From Struthio camelus (taxonomy: Eukaryota > Chordata > Aves > Struthioniformes > Struthionidae), in NCBI RefSeq assembly GCF_040807025.1, contig NC_090947.1, positions 2,170,001 to 2,234,000 on the forward strand: DNA of 64,000 nucleotides, written 5' to 3'. The translations under genes and the position numbers were made by a program. Under the pieces are notes generated by a model. That model was not told where the DNA came from, searched no databases, and worked only from the letters and a program-made list of their open reading frames with translations. This document shows, in pieces, positions 1 to 11,090 of the stretch (position 1 is the stretch's first letter; the number at the start of each line of letters is the position of its first letter).

Positions 1-374
1 ATACGCCTCCACAGCCAAAAATTTTTGGTAAAGGAAGACCGCACTGAGTTCAGATGATTCTAACGTATATCATGGGCAGTTCTGAATCCTTTCAAAAGAG
101 GAGTGCAAAGGAAAAGCCTTTGCTATAGCTCCTGAGTCTGTTTTATACCAAAAGACATTCTATAGACTATACTGTTTGGTACAGTTTGATTTAAAGGGGA
201 AAATAGATCATATAATAAGTACCTTGTAACTGAATAATATAGGTGCATAATAGAATGCAGTTAATGTTGCTCTAAAAATTAAAAAAAGGAGTTGGGTTTT
301 GATTTTATTGTCTGAATGTTTAGAACAGTATTTCATTGCCAGCCAAAGCTGAAAAATATACTGATTTTCACCAG
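1..374 (+). other. TRAF3IP1: 3' end of a TRAF3IP1 intron
   Basis: AT-rich sequence before the first recognisable TRAF3IP1 exon of the window. It ends in a CAG acceptor at 372-374 after a short pyrimidine stretch. No other feature is visible in it. The upstream exons of the gene lie outside the window. Confidence 0.7.
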
Positions 375-451
375 GTGGGCTTGTGAAAAGAATCCTAGAA
401 ACAAAGAAAGATTATGAGGCATGTCAAAAATCATCAAAGACTGCAGAGAAG
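375..451 (+). CDS. TRAF3IP1: TRAF3IP1 (IFT54) internal coding exon, third from last
   Basis: A 77-bp exon between a CAG acceptor (372-374) and a GTAAG donor (452-456). It begins with two bases of a split codon and ends on a codon boundary. The 25 complete codons start GLVKRILETKKDYEA and end with KTAEK, which matches the region just before the C-terminal coiled coil of vertebrate TRAF3IP1. In the protein family, TRAF3IP1/IFT54 is an IFT-B subunit that binds tubulin and other IFT proteins and also binds TRAF3. This exon falls in the linker leading into the C-terminal interaction domain. The assignment rests on remembered family sequence plus the downstream exons joining in phase. No frame damage is seen. 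Confidence 0.85.
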
Positions 452-1172
452 GTAAGACACTAATGGCCTTGCAAGAATTGTGAAATTAAATATTTTAATA
501 ATGACCTTTTTTCCTCCACCTTAACTGTTTTTTTCCATTTTTTTGTCAAACTTTCCTCTTTGATCTGTTACGCTTTTTTTTTCTTTGCATTTGTCTCTCA
601 GATAGTGTTAAGTTTTCTGTGTTCTGTCTTTTATTGTTTGTACTATGGTTTTTTTTTATTGGTGCTGTGGGTGTGGTTTTTTTTTTTTTTTTTAATATAT
701 ATATTTCAGAGCATTTTTTTGAGAAGTCTTCTTTAGCCTACCCTTTTTTCTGGAATGAAGTCTGATTTCTAAAGGGTCTATGGATGGTAAGAAAAGCAGA
801 TCTGTGGTCGATAGCATTACATCTATCCCTCCAGGACAAATGTCCAGTGATCACAAACCGAAAACAATCTCAATGTTCTGCTGTCACAACTGGAGAGCCT
901 TTGCTCTTTCAACTTTGCAAACTTTTGTTACAAGTAGCAGCGAAGGCCAGAACATTTTAGATTGATTTTTTTTTTTTTTCAGATCCATTGGCTGTTTGAA
1001 AGGTTTCTAAATCATTCACTAGTTTGATGTGTTGATGAAGAGGCAATGAGGAAAGTAGTGCAGAGCGCTCTTTTAAAGATGTAGACAAGTACATAAAGTT
1101 TTGGGAAGGCAAGTGTTTTTCACAAACTTTTGAATCTTTATACCCAATCTCATGACTGTTTATCTGTCTCTC

Positions 1173-1196
1173 GTGTGTGTGTGTGTGTGTGTGTGT
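1173..1196. repeat. (GT)n microsatellite
   Basis: About 12 uninterrupted GT units inside the large TRAF3IP1 intron. Confidence 0.95.
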
Positions 1197-4100
1197 TAGG
1201 TCAGTGTTGTATGTTTTTACGGCTACGTTTTTTTGGTAGTGATCTATAATTTTACATACAACACATTTTTTTTTTTTAAGTTGCTGAAACTCAGATCTCA
1301 AGAGTCAAGCTTCTCACAAAGTGCTGGGCATTGAGCTTTATCAGATAGTTGTCTGACATCACTGGCAGATTTTGAAACCTTGACCGCTTGACTGCCTCTT
1401 TTTGCATTACCAGATACAATTATTTGGCAATGAGTAATGATATTATGAGATTATTAGCAAAGCTCAGAGAGGAAAAAAATGTCCCTGAGGGACTAAAACC
1501 ATGGTAGACAGTCTTAGTAGACAGTTTTTTAAAAACTGATTTTTATCTAAAGCTTGCATGACTTTAATGGCCTATAGCATTCTGCAGCAAAAGTGACACG
1601 ATGTTAACTTTTAGGATTGGAATTTTGGGAGGGTAAAATCAACAGTCTCTTGCCTTCAACAGAGACGCTCCCGTATGCTTTCCCGTTTAGTGGTAAAAGG
1701 GTTATGCTGTCACAGAGACCAGCCTTTTCATTCCTTCCCTAACAAGCTGAGAAAGGAAGGCAGATCAGGCCCTTGAGGGAGTATCTTCCTATCTGCAGTT
1801 CGGAACTGTCTGAGATCCAGGCTCGCTCAGCTTGAAAATAATTCCTTTCACATATTGCAAGAGCTGATGTGAAGAAAATGAATGTCTCCTAAAATAGGAA
1901 AATACCGTCAGTTTTCCTGCTGATAGTATGTTCTGAATAGACACAGTTTTATCCAACTCGCTGAATTACACAGTTTGTTACAAATGCGCAACTTGAACGA
2001 TCTGTTTACTGATTATGGAAAAATTATTGGCTCTTCCTCACGAATAAGTCTGATGTGAAAATTTGCCTGCTTGAGTAAGTTCTGTCTTTGTATAACTGTT
2101 TGGAGAAATGAAGGGTTAAAAGGTGATATTACTCTGTTTATGCAGTAGTGCTAGAGCTCACTACTGGAGTGTATGTTGAGCTGGCACTTGAGAGAACAAG
2201 AGATACAGCTGTTCCTGTTTTTATAACTAGGTGGTGCTGTTTAATCGTCAATCTTCAGATTAAATTTTGGGACGTCATTTTTAGTTCATTTACTAATTTC
2301 TTCTGCTAGTACATAATTGTACTTTAGGCTATGCTGCTCCGTAAGTTGACAGGATACAATAAGCATCGGACATAGAAAGGGACAACGGGCAAGTTTTAAC
2401 AAAATCTCATGGATTTCGTGCTCGAGAAACTTCCTTTGGTGGTTGTTCTAAATTTTTTGTTTTTTTCCCTGCATAAATGTAAACCAACTAAAACTATTCC
2501 CTTTTTCAAATGCCCGTGGACAATTGTGTCCCTTTACAATCAGCCTTTAGTCCCAGTGCACATTTTCAGTCTCTAAAACGTCCATTCAGTCCTCATTTGT
2601 CTTTTGTTGCATCTTTTGAAACACTGATCTATGTTAGCAGCACTGATAATAGACAACTCATTCTGGAAAAAAAACATGCTGACTTCCTACTCTATCACAT
2701 GAGAACTTGCATGCAACTCTAAGCTGCTGGAATATCATCTGATCGCAAATCCAAGCAGCTGGCTGCTACTGTACTAGGTTTCTTTTCTGCTACTGTTTTT
2801 CAAATTATGTTGAAGAAATCGTTGTGATCCAGGGAGGAGAATCATAGTTTTCTTGAGAGCTGAAGGAAAAAACAGTGGAAAAGGTGATTTTTAAAATGCT
2901 TGGAGTTGGTGACAGGAACTTGACAGATGTAGGTCAGAAAACACAAGCTGGAGAGGTTATTGAAATCTGGGAATTTATTTTAGAGGATAAAGACACTTGT
3001 GATGCAGAAGGAAGTAAAAGCAGAAAATACATTTCCAGTGTGGTGTTGTCTCTGGAAATATTTCAGTGACTGGATATGTTGAGGCTAGCAGGTGGGTGTC
3101 TGGCATACTCACGTGGCCCTAGAGTCATGAGCATGCCTCATCTATGAGAGATGTTACAGAGATAATGAGTAAGAGAATGGCAGGATTCATTCTTGGGAGA
3201 CTGCAGACCCAAAGTTTTGGGAAGAATAATTATAATTTAATATGACATAATTATGTTACTGGTCTGTGGAATGTCATTGGAAAGAGGCAGCAAAAGCAAT
3301 TAAAAAGAAAGAAAAGTTTCAAGTGGTTTATTCCTGCCAAGTGCTCTTGGCAGAAAAATGGCACCATGTCCTCTTAGGTTGATGGGACTGTGAGAATTGG
3401 TCAGTGAACTCTGGCCAGTGTGCTGTGTCTAGCTCTGCAGTCTGTTGGGAAGCAGTATCAGACTGAGTTTTGGTCATTTCTCAGTTAGTTTTTTTTTTTT
3501 TATTTGATTTGTTTTCCATCAAACTCTCCAGAAGAAATATCTTCTTCATCAGTGTGCAGCAGTGTTCAAAACTGTATTATGCACTAGAGAATAAAATGTA
3601 ATGGTACTTCTGTATTTTGGAATGAGATAATTTAGGAAATCATCATCTGATGAAATAAAGTTTATCCTGGTGTCTATGGGTACGTATGCATATCTTCCCT
3701 GTTTTTGTTAAACTATTCCATAGTTATAAAAGAAATGAAATATTTTCCTAACTTATATTCATTAGCCATTAAAGCCTTATTCTTCTGGCAGTTAGGATAT
3801 GACTTGGAAAAATGAAAAGGGAAAAAGATATCTTTGTAGTCTGAGTGCTGGATCTTCTGGCTTTATCAAGGTGAATATTCAATAATAAACTGATGAACGA
3901 ATTTACTTGATTTATTGTCGATTAGGAAACTAAAAGTTAGGTAAATTGATAAATGAGTATTTAATCAAAGCATAACACTGCTGAAATCTTGGGGATGTTT
4001 CACACCTTTGCTTCTAACTGCTGATTGCAGAGAAGCATTTGTTTGTGTTACAAATGCACATCTGAAGCCTTTTCTGTGCTGAGTTTCCCAAACACGCGTT

Positions 4101-7100
4101 TGCTTTTTTAAAATAAAAGTTTTTTTGTAAAGAAAAGAAAGAGAAAAGGAAAGGAAAGACCGGGACTTTCATCATGTAGATTTTGCATGTGCAGAAACTT
4201 AAAATAATATACACAATTTTCAGGTCAAACAAAGAGGTCACTCTGGAAATACACAAGATTTTTGCTGTCTTGATTAGCTGAATTCAGCCTAACAAATTCC
4301 TAAAAAGACTTCCTAAATGTATTTGTTTAGAATCTGACCCCCTTATGTTAAACAGTGGAGGAAACAGATGTTACATTTTGTATTCCACTTCATTTATTGA
4401 TATGTGGAAAATGTAGGCAGGTTATTAAATAGTTTAAGCAAGTGGGATCACAGAATTCCCATCTTTGCACTACCAAATACAGTTCACAGGCTTTAAAAAA
4501 GAAGCAGCTTTGAGGTTTTGTGCTAGGAACAAGTGATGTTAAATAGCTTAGCACCTGGATAATATTAACTTTAATTACAAATATTCTAAATAAAGTTGGT
4601 ACTTCTCAGTCCAGAACAAATATACTCGTTGCTGATTCTGTTTATTTAAAGTTCTTAAGGTCATGGAATTTTATATTAATCCATCAAATGAACAACAGTG
4701 GGTGTCCCCTGCCCATCGGCGCAATTAGTAATATGTAAGGCTACCCATGTGCATTCATACGTCCCACCACTCGAGTATTTTGGTGAGGCTCACTGTTCAA
4801 GCCCACAGCTTCTCTGCACCCTGCCAATTTGTGTCATAAGAAATGCTTAACGTGAGCTTTAATAGGAATTGCCTGCAGAAGGGCTTTCTTCCATGTGTGG
4901 CAGTGCTGTTTATGAAGATGTGATGTTAACACAGCGCTGTGAATAAAGTTGCAGTGGCAAATTTTTGGGGCAAGCATGGTGAACGCACAGCTCCTCTAAT
5001 ATATGAACAGTACCCTACCCAGCAGTCTGGTTATAGCCAGTAACCTTTTGTTCAGGCATCATGGGAGCTTCAAGTGGATGAACATGTACTTGAATATCCT
5101 TGCTGCATGCTCATCGCTGCCACCAACTTCCGCCAACACCCTGTCGTCACCACGTAGTTGTGTTGAAAGCTGTGCATGTAGGAGTTGTGTCGCTCTTGTG
5201 ATGTTCCGGGTGTCATGGCTCCCGTTGCTGTTGCACGCAAAGCCACAAAGCGTTCTCTCCTGTGGGTATAGTAGAGATACAATATGAGACAGATGGGTAT
5301 GTTAAACAGAAAGCTGTCTTACTGCACTTCTATATATTCTGTTATTTGCATAGCTAAGGAGGGCTGCGATGTGTCAGCTGTGTGGCAATAACGTGTGTTG
5401 TAGAAGACACAGCACAGATGATTCTTCAAGTACCTGAAGAAGCTTCTGAGTGAATTTGCCCAGGGTGTTGTTGTTCGGGGGCCCAGGCTGGTGAGAAAAC
5501 AATTCCTGAGCACCAGGGACGTGCTTACAGCCGCTTCATTTTGAACGGCAAAGAGGCTGCTGTGTCGAGGAAAGGAGGGCACGACGGGCCCAAAGCTTCG
5601 GCAGCGTGAGCAGAAAAGGAAAGCTCCACCACAGAGCTGTATTACTGCAAAGGGTGGTGCGGGACTGGCACCCAGTGCGCCACGGTGGCCAAGGGAATGC
5701 TCTGCGTTGTGTTTCGTCCAGCTGCTTGGGTACCGCTAGCGCTGTCTCCCGCTGTGCCTGCGGGCAGGCTCGCCGCGCTTTGCTTAGCCTGCTGAACGTC
5801 GCGCCGAACGCGTCAGGTTTTACACGCTGACTTCTGCTCAGCGCAGAGCACCTGTGACATAAGACAGACTGGCTCACGGGGGCTGATGGGTTTTACTTCT
5901 GTAAATGCCACTTCTTTGTATAGGTATGAAATTTGAAATGAACGTTTAAAACTCCTCCCTTCCCCCAGCAATACTTTTTTTGCCTTTTGGCATCTTTCAA
6001 CTCTTAAGCAGGTCAGATTGACTTTGGTAAATCTAATGGTAAAGAACAACATATCTCTTGATTCCTTGGCCTGCTGCTGAACTCAGTACCTGGCATAAGC
6101 AGAAAAAGCATCCTGTTCATTTGAAATGATTTAACATTTACTGTTTTCCTTGTGTTTCTGTGAAAGAGTTTCTTTTGATAATCCCTAGTGTATAGTTACA
6201 ATCTACTTAAAATGCAGGCTCTGGAAAAACCAGGAAAAGAAAACACCATTTATGATCAAAAAATATTTGCTACAAGAAAAAAAAAAAACCCTACATTGTT
6301 GGTTTTGCTTTGAATGGCTAAAAATTATTTGTCCAAAATGAGGTTTCTGTCCTGCCCTTGCTATAGAAAGGGGTAGGAGGGAAATGGTATAGCTCAATAA
6401 AACTGTGATTACTTGGGTCTGTTTTCATAATGGTACATAATACATTAGTTAAAAGGGGCTGTAGAAACTGTTAACTCTTTGATGTATGTTTGTTCTCATT
6501 TGATTCGTATTTAAAAACTGTTAATTTAAAAAAAAAGTACCATTGATGGAAATGAAGGAGAAGCTATATAAAAGTAGTCAAATATTGATTCTAGAAATAA
6601 ACCTTTCAAACAGTTTAAAAATCATATCACCTCTTTAACTTTGCAGACGTCAGGCGTTTCAAATGCGTTCAACAGCGTGGCTGTCAGAAGTGGATGTCTT
6701 GTGAATGATGCATTGCATAGAGCTGGGTGCGCTCTAATATTTATACTAATTGCTTGAGCAAGGGGAAGTTAAACATAAGTAAATTCTGGTGGTTTGGGGG
6801 GCCTCGATGATAATTTCCCCTTTATTAATTAAAAAGCAAGCTTTTGCTTTTTGATTTCTCAAATCCTTGCATCCAAGTGCATATTGTGTTCACTTTGGAC
6901 TGAGGTAATGGGAAAGGCAGACTTTTTCGCAGGAATCCAAAATAAACATTTATCTTGGTGCCTTACAAAAAACACGAAGGAAAGGAAGCATGTTGGGCCT
7001 ACAGAAGTGATATTGTCTTTTATACAGGGATAACTGATTGGGTTTTGTGAAAGGAGAGGTCATTGAGGTGTATGATCTAATTAAATAGACTGGAATATTC

Positions 7101-8014
7101 CAAATTCTGGCATTTTTCTTAAAACTGGATATATCCTGTTACATGTTTGTGCAGAATGAGCAAAGGTGGCATGCAGGACTCTTACCACCCACGTTGCTTG
7201 TTTTAATAAACCATCTGCCATAATTCATGCATGTTAAAGTGTCCCATGCAAATTTTAACCCATAACTGTAACGACGAAATAGAGAACAGCAATGTGACTT
7301 TTTTTTCTTATTTACTAACACGCTTTAAATACATCCCACTGATTCATGGGAAATATTTCGCCACATTTTATTTCCGCTTGAACTTTCCGAGCAGCTGTGT
7401 GTTTTAGTGTGGGATATTTCAAGTTGTTAACTGGCTCTGTAGTTTTAAAATAGCCCATTGCCCTTTACTCGTTTACTGAACTGTGGATTTTTTGTTTCTG
7501 TTTTATTTGCATGCTGCATTTGCTAGTGTTGAGAAGCGTGGCTGCTAGGCCTGCCGAGGTATCAGGGAGGTCACTTCAGGATTGCAAGACTGTAAAACCG
7601 TGAGCTCAGCATTTGTAAAATAAACGTGAAGTATTCTTCATGTTTTCGCACACATAGCTAGACCCTCAGATAACTGACTGGCTGGATTTTCTTGCTTCGG
7701 AGATGGTTGTATTTGCAACAAATTCCGTCGCTCTTGGCCCCGAGTTCTTATAATGGTTGGGGTGAGGAAAGCGGTAAGGAGATGGTGCGTTTAAGAGGAG
7801 AGGAAAAACAAGGCAGTGGGACTTTTTTTCTGGGAAGCTCTTGAATATTGTATAACCCTGCTCTGCTGCTGAACTGAAGATAATGTTCTTTAGAGATAAC
7901 CTCTCAGTTACATGTGGAACATATGGTATCATGGATTAAAACTTTCCTAAGGCCTTGGTGGAGCATATAACAAAGCAAGAACTTTACTAGGAAAACCTAA
8001 TTAGACTAGAGAAA

Positions 8015-8491
8015 GTGAGCAAAAAAGATTTGACTCTGGAACAGTGTAGTTCTGTTACTATGTCTTTACTAGGTGTAACAAGGCAGGCACTAGGGCAAAA
8101 AAAATTCCCGGGAGGGAAACTGTCAACCCTAGGAGATATGCCGAGCCCCAGTCGATGCGTGGGGTGCAGAACTCTGCTCTGCAATCTGGGCCTTCGGGGA
8201 CACCTGTGCCAAAGATCCAAGCGGGTTGCAAGACCGAGAGGGAAAGGGTGCCGACAAAGTTGTTGGGAACGCTGTTGGGTTATTTTGCCCGCCGCTTTGC
8301 CAAAGAAGCGATTCAGGAGAGAATATGTTCCCAACCCTCAGTGGCTGTGTTGCCAAGTGGGGTCCTCCCGGCTCGCGGAGGATGCAAAGAGTCGGAAAGC
8401 AGTGCTTTCGTCTTTGCCTTGTAAAGGAGAGCAAACACACGGATGGCTCCAGAAAGTGTCTGAATACCGTGCTGTGTGTAACGTGGTTTAA
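8015..8491 (+). other. Unexplained GC-richer intronic patch with a 158-codon open frame
   Basis: The patch is richer in CpG than the surrounding intron and has open frames on both strands, the longest 158 codons on the plus strand. The predicted protein is Cys- and Arg-rich, shows no recognised domain, and the frame lacks a convincing start context or splice sites. Several frames are open at once, which points to base composition more than coding. It could be a decayed repeat or retroelement remnant. I do not recognise it. Confidence 0.2.
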
Positions 8492-8705
8492 TGAAACACC
8501 TGCTCCTGTGAGAGAGGTATGGGTCGAGCGAGAAGGAATTAAGATGAGTGTTATTTTTAACAGTTTAGCCAGCACTTGTGAATTGACTTAGGAAGCAAGG
8601 TCACAAGTTCAGCAGCATTTGTCACTTCAGCCCGGTTCCTAATTAAACAAATTTAAACTTACAAAATCACATTGCGCTCAGAAGTCCCACGGTTTTCCTG
8701 CACTC

Positions 8706-8735
8706 TGTGTGTTTGTGTGTGTGTGTGTGTGTGTG
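8706..8735. repeat. (GT)n microsatellite
   Basis: About 15 GT units with one T interruption near the start, within the TRAF3IP1 intron. Confidence 0.93.
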
Positions 8736-10866
8736 GTAAAACACAAGCTTCAGACGTAAGTAAATCTCAGCCTTCAAATCTTTAGAAGTTTTTTTCTAAA
8801 ATCTATATCTGAGTTCATCGGTAAGCCAAGGGCTGCTGAAATGTGTTTGGCAGTAGTCCCTGCTGCCTCCAAACACAGCTGAACAAACAGCCCACAGCTT
8901 GCACAGGAAGACAGGCCAATTGGGTAGGAGGGCAGTAGGGGACAGCGTGGTCGATTTTTGTGTCCCAGGGAGAGAGGAGCACACTGCCACCTCTGTGTTT
9001 ATGTAGCCGATAGGAACCGTGTTTAGTAATTGGTTGATCCTGTGGCTGAGGTGGTAAAGAAAGACCTTTCTAGTTTTCCGGCATACATTAAATAACTGAG
9101 ATGACTTTAAATAAACTTTACTGAAAAGCTTGTGCGTCTTAAAGAAAAACTCCTTTTGAGGATTAGATCCGTACGGATCTTGGAAGGAAAGAAAGAAAAG
9201 GTTATTTTTGTTAATGGGGGAGAAAAAGCAGTTGGCTTTTCTGTTACGGTGATTGTTGTTTACTGGGAAGGCTTTGCTGGAATAAAATTATTACAGAATA
9301 TTAGAGATAAGGCGTCATTTTGCTCTTAGTGATTTAGCCATTTGAGCAAATACAGTGAAAGTATTTGACATGAAGTAAGCTAGGAGTCTTCAAGCGATTG
9401 ACCGCAGAGACTCTGCTGGCTGCACATGAGGGAAGTGTGCACAAGAGCAAATTATTTTTGCGTAGTGCCGTTTATTGAGGCCACATCTGCAGCCTGCATG
9501 ATTTTTACAACCACTGTCAACAGACCTACAAGGAATGGAATAACCGCCATCTATTTTTGTTATGCAACTTTAAGTGCTATTATTAGAGCCAGCATTAGGA
9601 GATGGAATTCCATATATAGATAGTGGAGAGATGAACGGAGCGATTCAGGCAACTTCAGTGATATGCTGAAAGGAGGTTATACCCTTGAGCATCCACTGTC
9701 ACTCTAGAGTAGCAGGAGAACACTGTCTCAACCAGGTCCAATGAATGCTTATGGTGCCTAACATGGTAGCCTGACATCATGAGCTGTGATGCCTCTGCTT
9801 CTCCAAAAATAGTGCCTTCCAGAAATCATAATCCTCTTCCTCTAGAGTTTAGCGTGACCTTTTTTAGGGTTGTTATGCAATGTGAATTGCAACACTACTG
9901 ACTTAAATGCCAAATCCACTGACAGAAGAGGTTCTTGTGCAGAGCTCTGAACAGGCTCAGCCAGTCTTGTCTTGTCCCAGTCTTGCCTCTAGTCTTGTCC
10001 CGTTAGAGTATCCAGCCCAAATGCACAGTGGGAGGATGGGTGGATGTGCGTATTTGATGAACACAATGAACCTGCCGACAGGCAGTAGCAGTTCACAGAG
10101 GTGCTGGGGTGGGGAGGCAGGTGAATTGGCCAAGTGTGGAGCTGCACCTGCTCAGCCCCAGACAGAGACCATCCGACCTCAGCTAGGTGTTTCTCTGGCC
10201 ACGTGTTCTGTAGCTGGTCTGGTTCTGTAGCTGGTCCTCCTCCTTAGAGCAAGTCTGTCTCCTTTCTGTGGCTTACCTCTCAAGCCATGTGGTAGGAACA
10301 GGGAATGTGGCACTTGATTCTTGTTACTCTGGTTGTTTCTGTGCTGTCGATAATTTCAGCAGTGATTACACTTGACATTAGAGACTGACATAAGGTGTTT
10401 TACTGGGTGCTTACTTTGTACTTGCTCTGTAACTGTTGTCTTCAAGTGCCATGTGGCCCCTGAGGAACTCAACCATGAATAAGGATCGCATATAGATGGG
10501 TTTGCTTCAGAGCAGCAGCTTGATAACAAAGGTATTGTTGAGTATTGCATAGGTGTCGAGGGTTTCTGTTTAATGCTGGCACATTATGCCACAAAAATTT
10601 GCCTTTCCGGGTGTAGAAATGCATTGAAGTAATTTACGAACAAAGAGGAGGTTTTCTTCCCACCGCCCATTGGTTTGGGAAAGATCATGCTGAAAACATC
10701 AGAGTAGTGAGGTCACTTACAGGATCAAATTAATTGTACTTTTATGCACTCCTGATCTGAAAAGCAGTTTAATACTGCTACTGCTCTTACACAGCTATGT
10801 GCTAAGCAGACACTAACAGATGCTTTTCCTAATTTTGATGCTTTCCTTATTCATCCTTTCTATTAG

Positions 10867-11090
10867 GAGAAACCCTCTGTGTCAGAAGCAGCTAGGAAGA
10901 AAGAGAGAGACTTAGTAGCCAAAGAAATTGAGAAACTGCAGGTCTCTATTCAGACACTGTGCCGGAGTTCCCTTCCACTTGGCAAGATCATGGATTACAT
11001 TCAGGAGGACATGGATGCCATGAAGAACGAATTGCAGATGTGGCGACACGAGAACAGACAGCTTGCAGAAGCTCTGCAGAAAGAACAGAG
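10867..11090 (+). CDS. TRAF3IP1: TRAF3IP1 (IFT54) penultimate coding exon
   Basis: A 224-bp exon with a TTAG acceptor (10863-10866) and a GTGAGT donor (11091-11096). It starts in phase 0, matching the end of the 375-451 exon, and ends two bases into a codon. The 74 full codons include the motifs [30 protein letters not shown] and NELQMW, the signature of the conserved C-terminal coiled coil of TRAF3IP1 (MIP-T3 domain). In the family this helical segment binds IFT20 within the IFT-B complex and was mapped for TRAF3 and DISC1 binding. The heptad-like spacing of Leu, Ile and Met is visible. Reading past the donor would meet a TGA at once, so splicing is required. Confidence 0.95.

Larger units (their letters stand above)
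452..10866 (+). other. TRAF3IP1: Large TRAF3IP1 intron (10.4 kb)
   Basis: Mostly AT-rich DNA between the two TRAF3IP1 exons. It holds many T-runs (for example 677-693 and 967-980), two (GT)n tracts, and two patches clearly richer in G+C and CpG than their surroundings, at about 5440-5870 and 8100-8430. The ORFs in these patches overlap in several frames and carry no recognised domain. No extra TRAF3IP1 exon, snoRNA or tRNA was recognised. Confidence 0.75.

Noticed and set aside
2875..3069. 64-codon plus-strand ORF in the TRAF3IP1 intron
   Set aside because: Looks somewhat protein-like (acidic, few Cys) but lacks flanking splice sites in a fitting phase and matches no part of TRAF3IP1.
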